Positions 46,855 to 56,777 are shown, counted from the first letter of the stretch. The stretch: 64,000 nt of DNA from Alloscardovia omnicolens DSM 21503 (GCF_000420505.1 NZ_ATVB01000010.1:25612-89611); one strand, 5' to 3'. Numbers and translations: made by a program. Notes: generated by a model not told the origin, from the letters alone.

Positions 46855-47469
46855 CTACATAATCTGGTTCGCGCGCATCAAGCTCACAGCAATCCAAACG
46901 CTTGCAGCAGTAAATAAAAGCGCTCAAAAGAAAAGAGCGAAAGCTAATCCTCCAGGAACAAACACAGCAACAACCAGCGGCACGGCGTTAATAGCTGTAA
47001 TAATTACGGAAATAAGCGGGTAGCGCACAGCAGTAATTAGCGATTGCTTAAACTGTTGTTTAATGCTCAGTGAGCTTCGTCCCGCGCGAGGTAAAATGAA
47101 AACTGTAGCGAGGGTAACTACAATACTGAGCGCTACAATAACCCCATAACTGATGGCAGCTATATCCGTGCCTCCAGCGGCATGACTTAAGTACCATAAA
47201 TCAAAAGTTACCAAAGCATAAAAAGCTCCAAGAATAAGCGATAAAGCAATATTTGTGCCGATTCTATGCTTAAAAATGCGCCAAAAATGACGTAGCACAT
47301 GCGCGTCATCACCCTCTTGCATGGACTGGATTGTTTCATACAAAGCTGCGGTTGAAGGGCCGAGGGTAATAAGCGGGATGCTGCAGATGCTTCACACAAT
47401 ATTGAGAAGAGCGAGGTCTCCAAGAGTAGACATAAAAGAAGTAAAATGGTTATCGGAAAAAGGACGCAT
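46855..47469 (-). pseudogene. DUF624 (YesL-like) membrane protein gene with two in-frame TGA codons
   Basis: Reading the minus strand from ATG 47469 to TAG 46855 gives 204 codons with no frameshift, the normal DUF624 length: N-terminal membrane segment, the GPSTAALYETI segment, and further membrane helices. Two TGA codons interrupt it: 47392-47394, at the position where DUF624 proteins have a conserved Trp (NIV, stop, SICSIPL), and 46924-46926, near the C-terminus (FALFF, stop, ALLFT). Both could be TGG to TGA. Such proteins usually accompany sugar transporters. Either a pseudogene or a UGA readthrough case. It starts two bases after the neighbour's stop. Confidence 0.7.
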
Positions 47470-47470
47470 A

Positions 47471-48211
47471 TTAGTCCTTCTTGTTGATATCGAGAGCGGT
47501 CATAAACGTATTGCATGCGCTGCGGTGAGGGGAATTGCTAATCATGCCAATAACAGTGTTGTGAGCCGCTTTCTCTCCAAAAATTTTCAACCATAAAGTC
47601 GAGTGCTGCACAGACAAACCAACAGGGCTACTTTTACCCTTACCCACGCCATTGTAATCAGGGTCATCGCTGCCTTTAAAACCGTTAGAAGACAGCGTGC
47701 TGTCGGCATAAGTGGACGGAATCGAAGCAAAATAACCGTATCCTGCGAGCTGTTCAAAAATATCTTTCGGAGCAATAACGAGATCTACGCTTTTATTGGC
47801 AATCAAGGTCTGCAACTTGGCTAAACCGTTCGTATCGAGCGAATAATGAGCGTCTATAGCAATATCTTGTGCGTTGTGCATATGCATGTTTTTGGCAAGC
47901 TGAGATTGCAACTGCTCAACCTGTTCATCGGTAGCACTCATATTCACCATCGCCACAGAAAGAGCAGGCTGTGCGGCAGGGGTGAGCATCTGCACGCCCA
48001 CGTAGGCAACAGCTGCAACGCATACAACAACAGCAAGAATGCGCCACGCGAACTCTTGCATAAAATAGTGCCACTTCGCTGCTCTCTGTAGGTTCGAGAA
48101 CGTTTGCCAACGTGAAGCCTTGAGTGTTTCAGTAGGGCGTGCCAAAGCTTCGACACGTTCTTGCTCATCGCTGTGCAATAGAGTGTGTTGCTTTGAATTG
48201 CGCGAATTCAT
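47471..48211 (-). CDS. Membrane-anchored protein with a binding-protein-like extracellular part
   Basis: 246 residues. A cytoplasmic N-terminus of about 55 residues, one membrane helix (WRILAVVVCVAAVAYVGVQML), then an extracytoplasmic domain whose pattern (VDLVIAPKDIFEQLAGYGYFASI) resembles half of a substrate-binding fold. No family recognised. Overlaps the DUF624 frame closely, so they are one operon; both lie between inverted repeat copies. A LacI-like half site (CTGAAGCGATTAAG) is about 50 bp upstream. Confidence 0.6.
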   Translation of the reverse strand: MNSRNSKQHTLLHSDEQERVEALARPTETLKASRWQTFSNLQRAAKWHYFMQEFAWRILAVVVCVAAVAYVGVQMLTPAAQPALSVAMVNMSATDEQVEQLQSQLAKNMHMHNAQDIAIDAHYSLDTNGLAKLQTLIANKSVDLVIAPKDIFEQLAGYGYFASIPSTYADSTLSSNGFKGSDDPDYNGVGKGKSSPVGLSVQHSTLWLKIFGEKAAHNTVIGMISNSPHRSACNTFMTALDINKKD

Positions 48212-48379
48212 AGTGCCTCCGTGGGTGTTGTAAGGTTCGCTATACCGTATTTTCGTTTCTAACTGAAGCGATTAAGGTATACTGTCGTCTAGGATATAAG
48301 CATACCCGATATTCAGGCAGCGTAGGCTTCAGTATTAAACGAGTGCATGCCGTCTTGACCGCAAATACTGCACGTACCG

Positions 48380-48470
48380 GCTTAACCGATTAATACACCT
48401 GTTAAGCCATTTTTGATGCGGAAAAATGGCTTCACAAGTGGAATATCGGTTGCGCGTATCGAGTTCATGC
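48380..48470 (-). repeat. Dispersed palindromic repeat, copy 3 (reverse)
   Basis: 91 bp, the reverse complement of copies 1 and 2, with a partly rearranged stem: here AAGCCATTTTT pairs with AAAAATGGCTT. The outer AACCGAT/TTAATCGGTT ends are kept. It faces copy 2 across the DUF624 operon. Confidence 0.88.
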
Positions 48471-48639
48471 ATTGAGAGGGGTGTAGAAACAGTTTTGAAC
48501 CTTATAAACGCTCTGCGCTGTCAGTCGCAGGAACACTGTAGGCATTGTATTGGCTATCGGGTGATTATGCGCAAAACATATCCAATGAACATGCTACTTG
48601 CATAATCGTGCGTTTGGATTTAACCTAGTACTTACAATC

Positions 48640-48655
48640 ACTTAAACGGTTAAGT
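48640..48655. promoter_or_regulatory. LacI-type operator before the AGE-family isomerase gene
   Basis: ACTTAAACGGTTAAGT, an imperfect 16-bp palindrome with central CG, lies 100 bp before ATG 48755. It resembles the right end of the dispersed repeat (TTAATCGGTTAAG). Candidate target of the LacI regulator at 45347. Confidence 0.6.
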
Positions 48656-48754
48656 AAATCTATGGGGATTTACGATGAACGCACTAAATCTGTGCCGACA
48701 ATGCTCATGCAAGTCGGCGAATAACACAACACGATAGCTAATGGGGGCTTGTGA

Positions 48755-49991
48755 ATGACTGAGACAATCTATACATATGGAACAGCAGAAAATGCTCAAT
48801 TCTTAGCAGAGCAACGCGACGCGCTCTTTAACTTTGGTGCACGTTTTCCATCTGAGGAAGGCTCTTCCTATTGGTTAGGTGATGACGGCACTCCATGGGT
48901 GGAACGAGACCGTGCAACATGGATTACATGCCGTATGACGCACGTCTATGCTCTCGCAGCATTTAGCGGTTTTGAAGGTGCTGAAAAGTTAGTAGATGCA
49001 GGTTTGAAAGGTCTGCTCGGTCAGCTTCATGATGACGACAATGATGGCTGGTATCCTGCTGTGTCGGCACAGGGAGAACCTGCTGCAGATAAGCAATGCT
49101 ACGCGCATGCTTTCGTTCTGTTAGCAGCATCCTCAGCACTTGCGCTTCGGACGTCCAGGGGCAAAGGAACTGTTGGAGAAGGCTCAGAACGTCTTTTTAG
49201 AGCGTTTCTGGGATGATGGAGCAGGATTATCTGTAGATACTTGGAATACAGCTTTCACTCAGTTAGACTCTTACCGCGGTTTGAATGCAAACATGCATTC
49301 TGTAGAAGCATTCCTCGCCGTCAGCGATGTGACGGGAGATGAGAGCTGGCGTAAGCGTGCAGGTTCCATTATTTCTCACGTTATTGAATGGGCTGAAGCT
49401 AACGAATGGCGCATTCCAGAGCACTTTACCGAGCAGTGGGTGGCTGATTTGGAGTATAACAGCGACCGTCCAGACGATCAGTTTAAGCCATACGGCGCTA
49501 CTCCTGGTCATGGCATTGAATGGGCACGATTGATTACGCAGTATGCTTTGAGCGCTAGTTTGAATGAGCAGGAGAAGCAGAAGCTGATTGAAGCTGCTGA
49601 ACAGCTTTTCACCCGTGCTATGGCTGATGCATGGAATGCTGATGGTGCAGAAGGCATTGTGTATACCACGGATTGGCAGGGTAAACCAGTGGTGCATGAC
49701 CGTATGCATTGGACGCTGGCAGAGGCTATTAATACGTCTGCAGTATTAGCACGCGTAACAGGAAAAGAAGAATATAAGAACTGGTATGCAACAGTTTTGC
49801 AATATGTTGATGAATATTTGATTGACCGCGAAAACGGATCATGGTTCCATCAGCTTGACCGCGAAAACAAGATTGTAGATACTGTATGGCCAGGTAAAGC
49901 AGATTTGTATCACGCTGTTCAATCTATGATGATTCCAGTGCATGATCCAGCGCTTTCTGTTGCTGTAGCAGTCAAAAATCAAGCTGAATAA
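48755..49991 (+). pseudogene. Frameshifted AGE-family sugar isomerase/epimerase
   Basis: The first frame (48755 to about 49145) and the second (about 49146 to 49991) join seamlessly if one T is removed from the CTT near 49146, giving a reading SALALGRPGAKELL and a total of about 411 residues, the usual length of the N-acylglucosamine 2-epimerase/YihS family. The (alpha/alpha)6 barrel hallmarks are present: NANMHSVEAFLAVSDVTGD and GHGIEWARLI with active-site His residues. It would interconvert aldose and ketose such as mannose and fructose. A single-base indel; sequencing error cannot be excluded. Confidence 0.75.
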
Positions 49992-49992
49992 G

Positions 49993-50026
49993 AAAATGGC
50001 GAGGATGAAAATCCTCGCCATTTTCT
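49993..50026. terminator. Strong bidirectional terminator
   Basis: AAAATGGCGAGGAT (49993-50006), GAAA tetraloop, then its exact complement (50011-50024), followed by TTCTTTT. It lies between the convergent isomerase and alcohol dehydrogenase genes. Confidence 0.95.
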
Positions 50027-50027
50027 T

Positions 50028-51077
50028 TTAATCGTTAAACGTTGCGGTATCGATAACGTAGCGGTAACGTACCTGAGAAGCGGTTACCTTATCGTAGGCC
50101 TCGGTAATATCCTCGCCGCCAATCATCTCAATAACCGGATGAATACCGTGCTCAGCACAGAAGTCGAGCATCTCCTGAGTCTCGTCGATGCCGCCAATCA
50201 TGCTGCCTGCCATAACGCGGTTGCCGTGAACCAAAGCGCTCAAATTAATCGAAGCGGGCTCTTCTGGCAAACCAACATCGACGAAAACGCCATATGGCTT
50301 CAACATGTTGAGGTATGCGGTGTAGTCCAAATCGCTGGCGCTCACCGTACACAAAATAATATCGAAGGTATCGCGCAAAGCTTCGAGCGTACCTGGCTCG
50401 CTCGTAGCGTGGTAATACGACGCACCCAAGCGCTTACCGTCATCTTCTTTCGAACGGCTGTGAGAAATAACGTGGACTTCTGCGCCCATCGCGGCAGCAA
50501 TCTGCACGCCCATATGTCCCAAACCGCCCATACCGAGCACAGCTACCTTCTTGCCAGGGCCTGCTTGCCAACGCTTAAGAGGGGAGTAGGTGGTAATGCC
50601 TGCGCACAAAAGAGGAGCAGAGGTTTCGAACGGGATAGCCTCCGGAATGCGGCACGCGAAGTCTTCGCGCACGGTAAAGCCCTGTGCGTAACCGCCGGTC
50701 GTAGGGTTACCGTTCTGATCGGTGCCATAGGTGAAGTAGGCGTGAGGGTTGCTGCAGAACTGTTCTTCGCCAGCCTTGCAGTACTCGCACTCCTTACAAG
50801 AAGCGAACATGCAACCAACGCCTACCTTGTCGCCAACCTTAAACTTAGTAACCTTGTCGCCAACTTTCTTGACAACGCCCACGAGCTCGTGACCAGGAAC
50901 CAGAGGATAGTGCACTGGACCCCATTCGCCGCGGGCGGTGTGAATATCGCTGTGGCAAATGCCGGCGTACTGAATGTCGAAGTAGATTTCGTTGTCCGCA
51001 GGTTCGCGGATTTCAATGGTGGTGCGATGGAAAATCGAGGTCTTATCGTCGCACGCATAAGCAAATACCTGAGGCAT
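50028..51077 (-). CDS. Zinc-dependent NAD(P) alcohol dehydrogenase
   Basis: 349 residues, medium-chain family. Zinc ligands: Cys in YAGICHSDIHTARGEWG, GHELVG with His/Glu, and the structural four-Cys lobe CMFASCKECEYCKAGEEQFC. Nucleotide fold GMGGLGHMGVQIAAAMGA. Similar to YahK/AdhA enzymes that reduce aldehydes with NADPH. Probably controlled by the adjacent MerR-type regulator: a matching dyad lies at 51121. Its GC and codon use are higher than its neighbours'. Confidence 0.93.
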   Translation of the reverse strand: MPQVFAYACDDKTSIFHRTTIEIREPADNEIYFDIQYAGICHSDIHTARGEWGPVHYPLVPGHELVGVVKKVGDKVTKFKVGDKVGVGCMFASCKECEYCKAGEEQFCSNPHAYFTYGTDQNGNPTTGGYAQGFTVREDFACRIPEAIPFETSAPLLCAGITTYSPLKRWQAGPGKKVAVLGMGGLGHMGVQIAAAMGAEVHVISHSRSKEDDGKRLGASYYHATSEPGTLEALRDTFDIILCTVSASDLDYTAYLNMLKPYGVFVDVGLPEEPASINLSALVHGNRVMAGSMIGGIDETQEMLDFCAEHGIHPVIEMIGGEDITEAYDKVTASQVRYRYVIDTATFND

Positions 51078-51120
51078 TGTCTCTCCTTTGATTGATGTCT
51101 TGTATTGTTAGCTTAAAACT

Positions 51121-51134
51121 TAAAGTTGGCTTTA
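51121..51134. promoter_or_regulatory. MerR-type operator before the alcohol dehydrogenase
   Basis: TAAAGTTGGCTTTA, an inverted repeat TAAAG-N4-CTTTA about 45 bp before the gene start. The same dyad, with one arm base changed (TGAAGTTTGCTTTA), stands before the MerR gene at 51647. Two matching sites strengthen both. Confidence 0.7.
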
Positions 51135-51168
51135 TGTCAAACTATTGGGTTGTGTTCGGCGTGTCATG

Positions 51169-51609
51169 TTACGAAAAGGCTAGTTCGTGTGCTTTTCGAA
51201 TGTTCTCTGGCATGTCTTGGGGTTCGATAGACTGCACAGCTTCCTCGCTGCCTAGTTCCATGGCGGTGGTGTAGTACCACTTTTTGAAGGTGAGCATAGC
51301 CTCTACTTTGCGTAACTGTTCGAACTCTTTTTCGAGTGCCTCACAGCGGTCGAGAATAAGTTGATAGCGCTCGTTCAGCGTGCTATCGCCCTCCTCAGCC
51401 CAGGCAATAAACTGGCGGATATCTTCAATAGACATGCCCGATTTTTTGAGGCACTCGATAACGTGCACGGTATCGATTTCGTGTTCTCCAAACAGACGCT
51501 GACCGCCCGATCTCTCTATATTGGGGAAGAACCCTGCTTTGTCGTAATAGCGCAAAGTGGAAGTGGGCAAGTTAAAGCGTTCGGAGACTTCGCCGATTTT
51601 AAGGAACAT
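51169..51609 (-). CDS. MerR-family regulator (AdhR-like)
   Basis: 146 residues. Winged helix start KIGEVSERFNLPTSTLRYYDKAGFF, then a long coiled-coil helix (about 85-110) for dimerisation. No Cys in the C-terminal half, so a metal sensor is unlikely; a carbonyl-responsive AdhR-like role fits the alcohol dehydrogenase it precedes in the same direction. A self-site lies at 51647. Confidence 0.88.
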   Translation of the reverse strand: MFLKIGEVSERFNLPTSTLRYYDKAGFFPNIERSGGQRLFGEHEIDTVHVIECLKKSGMSIEDIRQFIAWAEEGDSTLNERYQLILDRCEALEKEFEQLRKVEAMLTFKKWYYTTAMELGSEEAVQSIEPQDMPENIRKAHELAFS

Positions 51610-51646
51610 GGGGTAGCGCTTTCTTTCCAGGGGTCATAAGAGTAGT

Positions 51647-51660
51647 TGAAGTTTGCTTTA
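51647..51660. promoter_or_regulatory. MerR-type operator before the merR-like gene
   Basis: TGAAGTTTGCTTTA, 40 bp upstream of the regulator start; matches the dehydrogenase site TAAAGTTGGCTTTA at 11 of 14 bases. Likely autoregulation. Confidence 0.65.
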
Positions 51661-51732
51661 AGTTTAGCAGAGGGGGATGTGAATAAAAAAGTGGTGAAGC
51701 TCTTACGAACCTCACCACCATCGCAACCAGTT

Positions 51733-52581
51733 CTACACTTCTTTGAACAATGCAGAGACATTCGCCCAAATTCGCCGCGTTGTGCACGGATGATTCATGG
51801 TGTACAAATGCACGCCATCAACGCCTCGCGAAACTAAATCCGCGATTTGCTGGGAAGCGTATAAAACACCTGCTTGGCGTATAGCATCTGGATCATCGCC
51901 CCAACGTTCCAGCATGGCAGACAGTTCTTTTGGAATGCGCGCTCCACACATAGTTACCATGCGCCGCGCTTGTGCAGCGTTAGTCACGGGCATAATTCCC
52001 GCTTCAATCGGCACATCGATTCCTGCAATGCGTGCCTGTTCTACGAAACGGAAGAAATCATCGTTATCGAAGAATAACTGCGTAATCAGGTTTGATGTAC
52101 CAGCATCCACCTTGGTTTTCAAATGGCGTAGTTCATCGACTACACCAGCAGAGTTTGGATGGACTTCTGGATAGCATGCGCCAAAAATTTTCATATCTGG
52201 GCATTGCTCACGAATATAACGCACAAGATCGCTTGCATACTTAAATACACCGGTAGGTTTGCGCCCTTCTACCGCGTCACCACGTAAAGCGAGAACAGCG
52301 CTGACACCTGCTTGCTTGAACATGTCTAAAGCTTCGTCAGCTTGCTGTTTATCGAGATACTGTGCAGTTAGGTGTGCTACTACCGGAATATTATATTCCT
52401 GACGCACTGTATGACAGATACGCGCGGTAGCTGTGCGGTCGGCAGTTTTTCCTGTTCCATACGTTACAGAAATAAAATCAGGATTAATGCCCTGCAGTCC
52501 ATCTAGAGTATCGTAGATGCTACCCACCGGACCATTACGACGCGGTGGGAACACCTCCAGAGAAAATTGCGGCTTATGCAT
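51733..52581 (-). CDS. metF: 5,10-methylenetetrahydrofolate reductase
   Basis: 282 residues. TIM-barrel flavoenzyme; the N-terminal FSLEVFPPRRNG is the conserved E-F-F-P type start and VTYGTGKTADRT, VLALRGDAVE and TQLFFDNDDFF follow in the expected order. Makes methyl-THF for MetE. Fourteen bases after metE in the same operon. Confidence 0.95.
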   Translation of the reverse strand: MHKPQFSLEVFPPRRNGPVGSIYDTLDGLQGINPDFISVTYGTGKTADRTATARICHTVRQEYNIPVVAHLTAQYLDKQQADEALDMFKQAGVSAVLALRGDAVEGRKPTGVFKYASDLVRYIREQCPDMKIFGACYPEVHPNSAGVVDELRHLKTKVDAGTSNLITQLFFDNDDFFRFVEQARIAGIDVPIEAGIMPVTNAAQARRMVTMCGARIPKELSAMLERWGDDPDAIRQAGVLYASQQIADLVSRGVDGVHLYTMNHPCTTRRIWANVSALFKEV

Positions 52582-52595
52582 AATTCACCCTGATA

Positions 52596-54902
52596 TTACT
52601 TACTTACACGTGAACGCACAGCCTGAGCAGCCTTAACAAGATTCTCAAGACTTGGCCAGGTTTCTGTGTTACCGCGGGTCTTCAAACCGCAGTCAGGATT
52701 AATCCACACCTTAGATACATCCATCTTGTCGAGGATTTCGCCAATGCGTTCCTCAATCTCTGCCTGAGATGGAATACGAGGGGAGTGAATATCGTAAACA
52801 CCAGGACCCGCTTCGGTTTCGAAGTTGGCTTCTTCAATAGCATCAAGAACTACTAAATCCCCACGGCTAGCTTCAAAGGAAATAACGTCGGCATCCATAG
52901 CGTCGATATCGCGAATAATATCATTAAACTCCGAATAGCACATGTGAGTGTGAATCTGAGTGCTTGGCTGCACTGCAGAATGAACCAGACGGAATGCTGG
53001 AATAGCCCAATCCAAGTACTGGGAGTGCCAGTCGCTACGACGCAGTGGAAGCTTCTCTCGCAAAGCAGCTTCATCAATCTGAATAACCTTAATACCAGCA
53101 GCCTCAAGGTCAAGCACTTCATCGCGAATCGCCAGAGCCAACTGCTGAGTCTGGCGTTCGTGCGTAATGTCCTCGCGCGGCCACGACCAATTCAAAATCG
53201 TTACAGGACCGGTAAGCATGCCCTTCATCACGCGGTCGGTGCGGCTTTGCGCATAAGCGCTCCACTCCACGGTAATCGGGTTCGCACGCGACACATCACC
53301 CCACACAATAGGAGGCTTCACACAGCGAGTTCCATACGACTGCACCCAAGCGTTCTTCGTGAACAAGAATCCGTTAAGATTTTGTCCGAAATACTCCACC
53401 ATGTCGTTACGCTCAAATTCACCGTGAACAAGCACATCCAAGCCAATATTTTCTTGCTGCTTAATAACCTCATCAATATTGCGCTTAATGAAAGCATCGT
53501 ATTCTTCGCGGCTTAAATCGCCCCTGCGAAGCTTCGCGCGCTCGGCACGCACTTCCTTAGTCTGAGGGAAAGAACCAATAGTCGTGGTTGGCAAAAGAGG
53601 CAGATTCAATGCTTCACGCTGCAAAGCCTGACGCTCAGCACGCGCAGGCTGGCGAGTAAAATCAGCAGCGGTTAAAGCTTCCAGGCGTGCTTGAACAGCC
53701 GCATCAGCCGAAACGCGGGAGCCATCGAACAAAGCCTGATTCTTCTGCAAAGCCTCAGAGCTCTTCTTGGCATCTTCAGTTGAATCAGCTAAATCAGCCA
53801 AATCGCGCACTTCACCTAACTTTTCAGAAGCAAAAGCAAAATGCTTGAGCACATCATCACCTAAAGCTTCTTCACCTGCAGTGCTGAAAGGCACGTGCAA
53901 GAGCGAGCTGGCAGTAGACACAGCAACGCGCGGTGTGCGTGTGCGCAAAGCGTCAATAAGTCCCAAACTTGTGGCGTAATTATTGCGCCAAATATTACGA
54001 CCATTAACTGCACCTGCAAACAGAGTCGTTGCCTCGTTCACGCCAAACTTTTCTACAGCAGCAAGATTGGCATCGCGTCCTTCAATCAAATCCAAAGCTA
54101 CGCCATCGAAACCAAGAGAATTCACAGTTTCATAAGCATCGCCAATATTGCCGAAGTATGTGTTGAGGAGCAGCTTCACAGAGCCAGAACGAGCGGTCAA
54201 AATTGGTTCATATAGTTTCTCGAAAGCTGTGATATCGCCGCCTTCCTTATCCAAGACCAAGTATGGCTCATCGAACTGAACCCACTGCGCACCCAACTGA
54301 GCAAAGCGTTCCACAATCTGCGCGTAAATCGATGCAACAGCACCCACCAGCTCATCGGTAATTTCAATCTCTTGTGCTTCAGGTGTACGAGCCAACTTGA
54401 GGAAGGTGTATGGTCCAATAAGCACTGGCTTGGTAAGAATACCTAAGTTCTTTGCTTCTTCAAACTCATCGAAAGGCTTCGTACCGCTCAGTTTGAGAGT
54501 AGAAGAATCTTCAATTTCTGGAACAATATAATGATAGTTTGTGGTGAACCACTTCTTCATAGGCAGAGCAGTAACATCGCCTTTTTCGCCCTGGTAGCCG
54601 CGACCAATAGCAAAAAGGGTGTCTTCAGCATTCTCAAAATTGAGATTACGGTAACGCTCAGGAACGGCACCCAACAAAATAGCAGTGTCGAGAACCTGAT
54701 CGTAGTAGCTAAAATCATTGCTCGGAATAAGATCAATGCCTGCATTCTTTTGCAACTGCCAATGCTTCGCACGCAATTCCTTAGCGGTTGCACGCACCTC
54801 GTCAAGCGAGACGGCGCCCTTCCAGTATGCTTCAATAATCTTCTTCAGCTCGCGGTTACAGCCTACGCGAGGGAAGCCGGATACTGATGTAAGAGTGGTC
54901 AT
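52596..54902 (-). CDS. metE: Cobalamin-independent methionine synthase
   Basis: 768 residues. Two barrels: the N-terminal one ([21 protein letters not shown] at its start) and a catalytic C-terminal one with zinc ligands in [11 protein letters not shown] and the later [11 protein letters not shown]. Transfers a methyl group from methyl-THF polyglutamate to homocysteine. First gene of metE-metF. I see no S-box or B12 riboswitch in the 260-bp leader. Confidence 0.97.
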   Translation of the reverse strand: MTTLTSVSGFPRVGCNRELKKIIEAYWKGAVSLDEVRATAKELRAKHWQLQKNAGIDLIPSNDFSYYDQVLDTAILLGAVPERYRNLNFENAEDTLFAIGRGYQGEKGDVTALPMKKWFTTNYHYIVPEIEDSSTLKLSGTKPFDEFEEAKNLGILTKPVLIGPYTFLKLARTPEAQEIEITDELVGAVASIYAQIVERFAQLGAQWVQFDEPYLVLDKEGGDITAFEKLYEPILTARSGSVKLLLNTYFGNIGDAYETVNSLGFDGVALDLIEGRDANLAAVEKFGVNEATTLFAGAVNGRNIWRNNYATSLGLIDALRTRTPRVAVSTASSLLHVPFSTAGEEALGDDVLKHFAFASEKLGEVRDLADLADSTEDAKKSSEALQKNQALFDGSRVSADAAVQARLEALTAADFTRQPARAERQALQREALNLPLLPTTTIGSFPQTKEVRAERAKLRRGDLSREEYDAFIKRNIDEVIKQQENIGLDVLVHGEFERNDMVEYFGQNLNGFLFTKNAWVQSYGTRCVKPPIVWGDVSRANPITVEWSAYAQSRTDRVMKGMLTGPVTILNWSWPREDITHERQTQQLALAIRDEVLDLEAAGIKVIQIDEAALREKLPLRRSDWHSQYLDWAIPAFRLVHSAVQPSTQIHTHMCYSEFNDIIRDIDAMDADVISFEASRGDLVVLDAIEEANFETEAGPGVYDIHSPRIPSQAEIEERIGEILDKMDVSKVWINPDCGLKTRGNTETWPSLENLVKAAQAVRSRVSK

Positions 54903-55043
54903 CGTAACTCCTCAATGCTTAATCTTTATCTCGTTTTGCTCAGAGAATATTCTGTGTTTCAGCCTAGCAAAGGAAAAACGAAATAAGGCATTAAGTTAGT
55001 TGAGGTGTCGTTATAAGTTGAGGTTATACAGTAGTTATACGAA

Positions 55044-55087
55044 CAGGCGCACTACAGCAGTTACAAGTAACCGATATAGTACGCCTG
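55044..55087. terminator. Hairpin after the zinc-ribbon gene
   Basis: CAGGCGCACTA (55044-55054) pairs, with one wobble on the minus strand, with TAGTACGCCTG (55077-55087). No T-tract. Probably ends the zinc-ribbon transcript weakly or protects it. Confidence 0.4.
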
Positions 55088-55163
55088 CATTCGGTAATAT
55101 TTTCGATAGGTTTTTCGACGAGGACTTCTCAGCCCTCTAGACCTCAGTAGAAAACTTATCTCT

Positions 55164-56753
55164 CTATTCTTGACGGAAAACAGAGTATCGCGTTGTACCA
55201 ATCAAAATTTCTCCGCTATCTGGGTAATAAACCAAATGATTAATGCGGTCGTTTGCCTTACTGCTCTTGAGCGTATACGTGCGGCGGGCAGCAGTTGAAC
55301 CGCTCTCATCCTCAGTAATCGTGTAAGTATCGGTCGATCCATCATAACCGTGCTTTATATCCATCGAACTGCCGTTCAAAGTAAAGGAAGACGGATTGTA
55401 CGAATGCTTCGGATCTTGATTAACAATCTCAGTAAAGGAACCCGATGGCAACGATACAGATTTCAGCTTCTGATTGCTTACCTTCGCTGAATATTCAAGG
55501 TTCAGTTCAGGGGTGGCAAACGGATTGTATGGATAATAGTTACCCTGAGCGGAGTAGGTGAGCGATGTTGCAGAACCGCTTAAAACAACACGCTTATCCT
55601 TGTACTTCGTCCAGTAATCAACAGAATTGTTCATTGCTGGCTCGCCGCTTGACGTGGCAAGAATAATATAGCTCGCTGTTTCCTTCATCAGGATAGTATC
55701 GCTCAGATTTGTTGGGTGTTCGTATCCAGTTGGTTTGTCGAGCAGAAGGATTGCATATGGTTCGTTCAGAACGTTCGCGTTTCCTGGTGCTGCGCCAATA
55801 TATTTAGCCAGGTCGCCCGACGACTGCGCAATGCGAACAATGCCGGTAAACGCTGTTTTTCCGCTGTTTATAACCTTGCTTTCTGCTTCTTGAAGTTTGG
55901 CATCGCTGCCCTCGTTCACGCTATCCGGGTTTGCTGAAGCAGCTTTAGAAGCGATAGCAATATCCTTCTTCGTTACACCTGACTTCTTATCTTTCGCAGC
56001 CTCTTTCAGCGCGCTTAAAATATCTTCAATATCGCTGGCATCCGCATCATCGGCAACAATAAACGCGAAATCAGAGGCAGATGTAGAGCCTTTAGCCGAG
56101 CCATTTTTATCGACAGTAATCGACAGATCTTTTGGGGTTTTGTAGATAGAACCGTCTGCATTTACTGGGCTGACGTATTCAACATCGTATTCGCCCGCAG
56201 ACAGCTGAACAGGCGCAGATCCTCGCGTATCTTTGCTCTGAGCTGGGCGTACCGCTCGATACATGTCTACATCATTGTTCATATCTGTGCTAATAATATG
56301 AAGCAGAACAGGAGTAGATTTTGCAGTCCACTTCTTATCGAGCTTGACCGAGAACTTGGTTCCGCTCGTTTCCGCGTTTTGAGCGCTGACTCCATTTTTC
56401 GAGAAGAAGGTTTTGTATACGAAGAAACCGCCGACCGCTACAGCAATAACCGCGATAACTGCTATGACAGCGTAGATGAATTTCTTTTTTGATTTGTTTG
56501 ATGATGGGGTTTCTGATTGCGCTGGCTGGGTTGGTACTGGCTGGGCAGGCGCTGACTGAGCAGGAGGGAAGCTTGCTGGAGATGGGGCAGGCTGCGCTGG
56601 TGCTGCTACTGGTTCTACAGGCGGTGTAACTGCAGGGGTTGGTGCGCTGACTTGAGGTTGCTGCTGAGGCTGAGTAGATTGCACCGGTTTTCCGCACTTT
56701 GTGCAGAACTTTGCACCTGCTACAAGCTTTGCGCCACATTGTGTGCAAAACAT
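55164..56753 (-). CDS. Zinc-ribbon membrane protein with a large extracellular domain
   Basis: 529 residues. Cytoplasmic start CTQCGAKLVAGAKFCTKCG is a zinc-ribbon (four Cys), followed by a Pro/Ala/Gln-rich linker (AQPAPSPASFPPAQ), a single membrane helix with a repeated IAVIAVIAV, and a long extracytoplasmic part of beta-strand character without a known family match. Such designs are often cell-envelope sensors or regulators. It is the last gene of the ECF cluster's strand, 24 bp after the ArsC-like gene; co-transcription is possible. Confidence 0.65.
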   Translation of the reverse strand: MFCTQCGAKLVAGAKFCTKCGKPVQSTQPQQQPQVSAPTPAVTPPVEPVAAPAQPAPSPASFPPAQSAPAQPVPTQPAQSETPSSNKSKKKFIYAVIAVIAVIAVAVGGFFVYKTFFSKNGVSAQNAETSGTKFSVKLDKKWTAKSTPVLLHIISTDMNNDVDMYRAVRPAQSKDTRGSAPVQLSAGEYDVEYVSPVNADGSIYKTPKDLSITVDKNGSAKGSTSASDFAFIVADDADASDIEDILSALKEAAKDKKSGVTKKDIAIASKAASANPDSVNEGSDAKLQEAESKVINSGKTAFTGIVRIAQSSGDLAKYIGAAPGNANVLNEPYAILLLDKPTGYEHPTNLSDTILMKETASYIILATSSGEPAMNNSVDYWTKYKDKRVVLSGSATSLTYSAQGNYYPYNPFATPELNLEYSAKVSNQKLKSVSLPSGSFTEIVNQDPKHSYNPSSFTLNGSSMDIKHGYDGSTDTYTITEDESGSTAARRTYTLKSSKANDRINHLVYYPDSGEILIGTTRYSVFRQE

Positions 56754-56777
56754 GATTTCCTCTTCTCTCTTGATACT

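Noticed and set aside
50139..51095. 318-codon antisense ORF opposite the alcohol dehydrogenase
   Set aside because: Explained by the GC-rich codon pattern of adh on the other strand.
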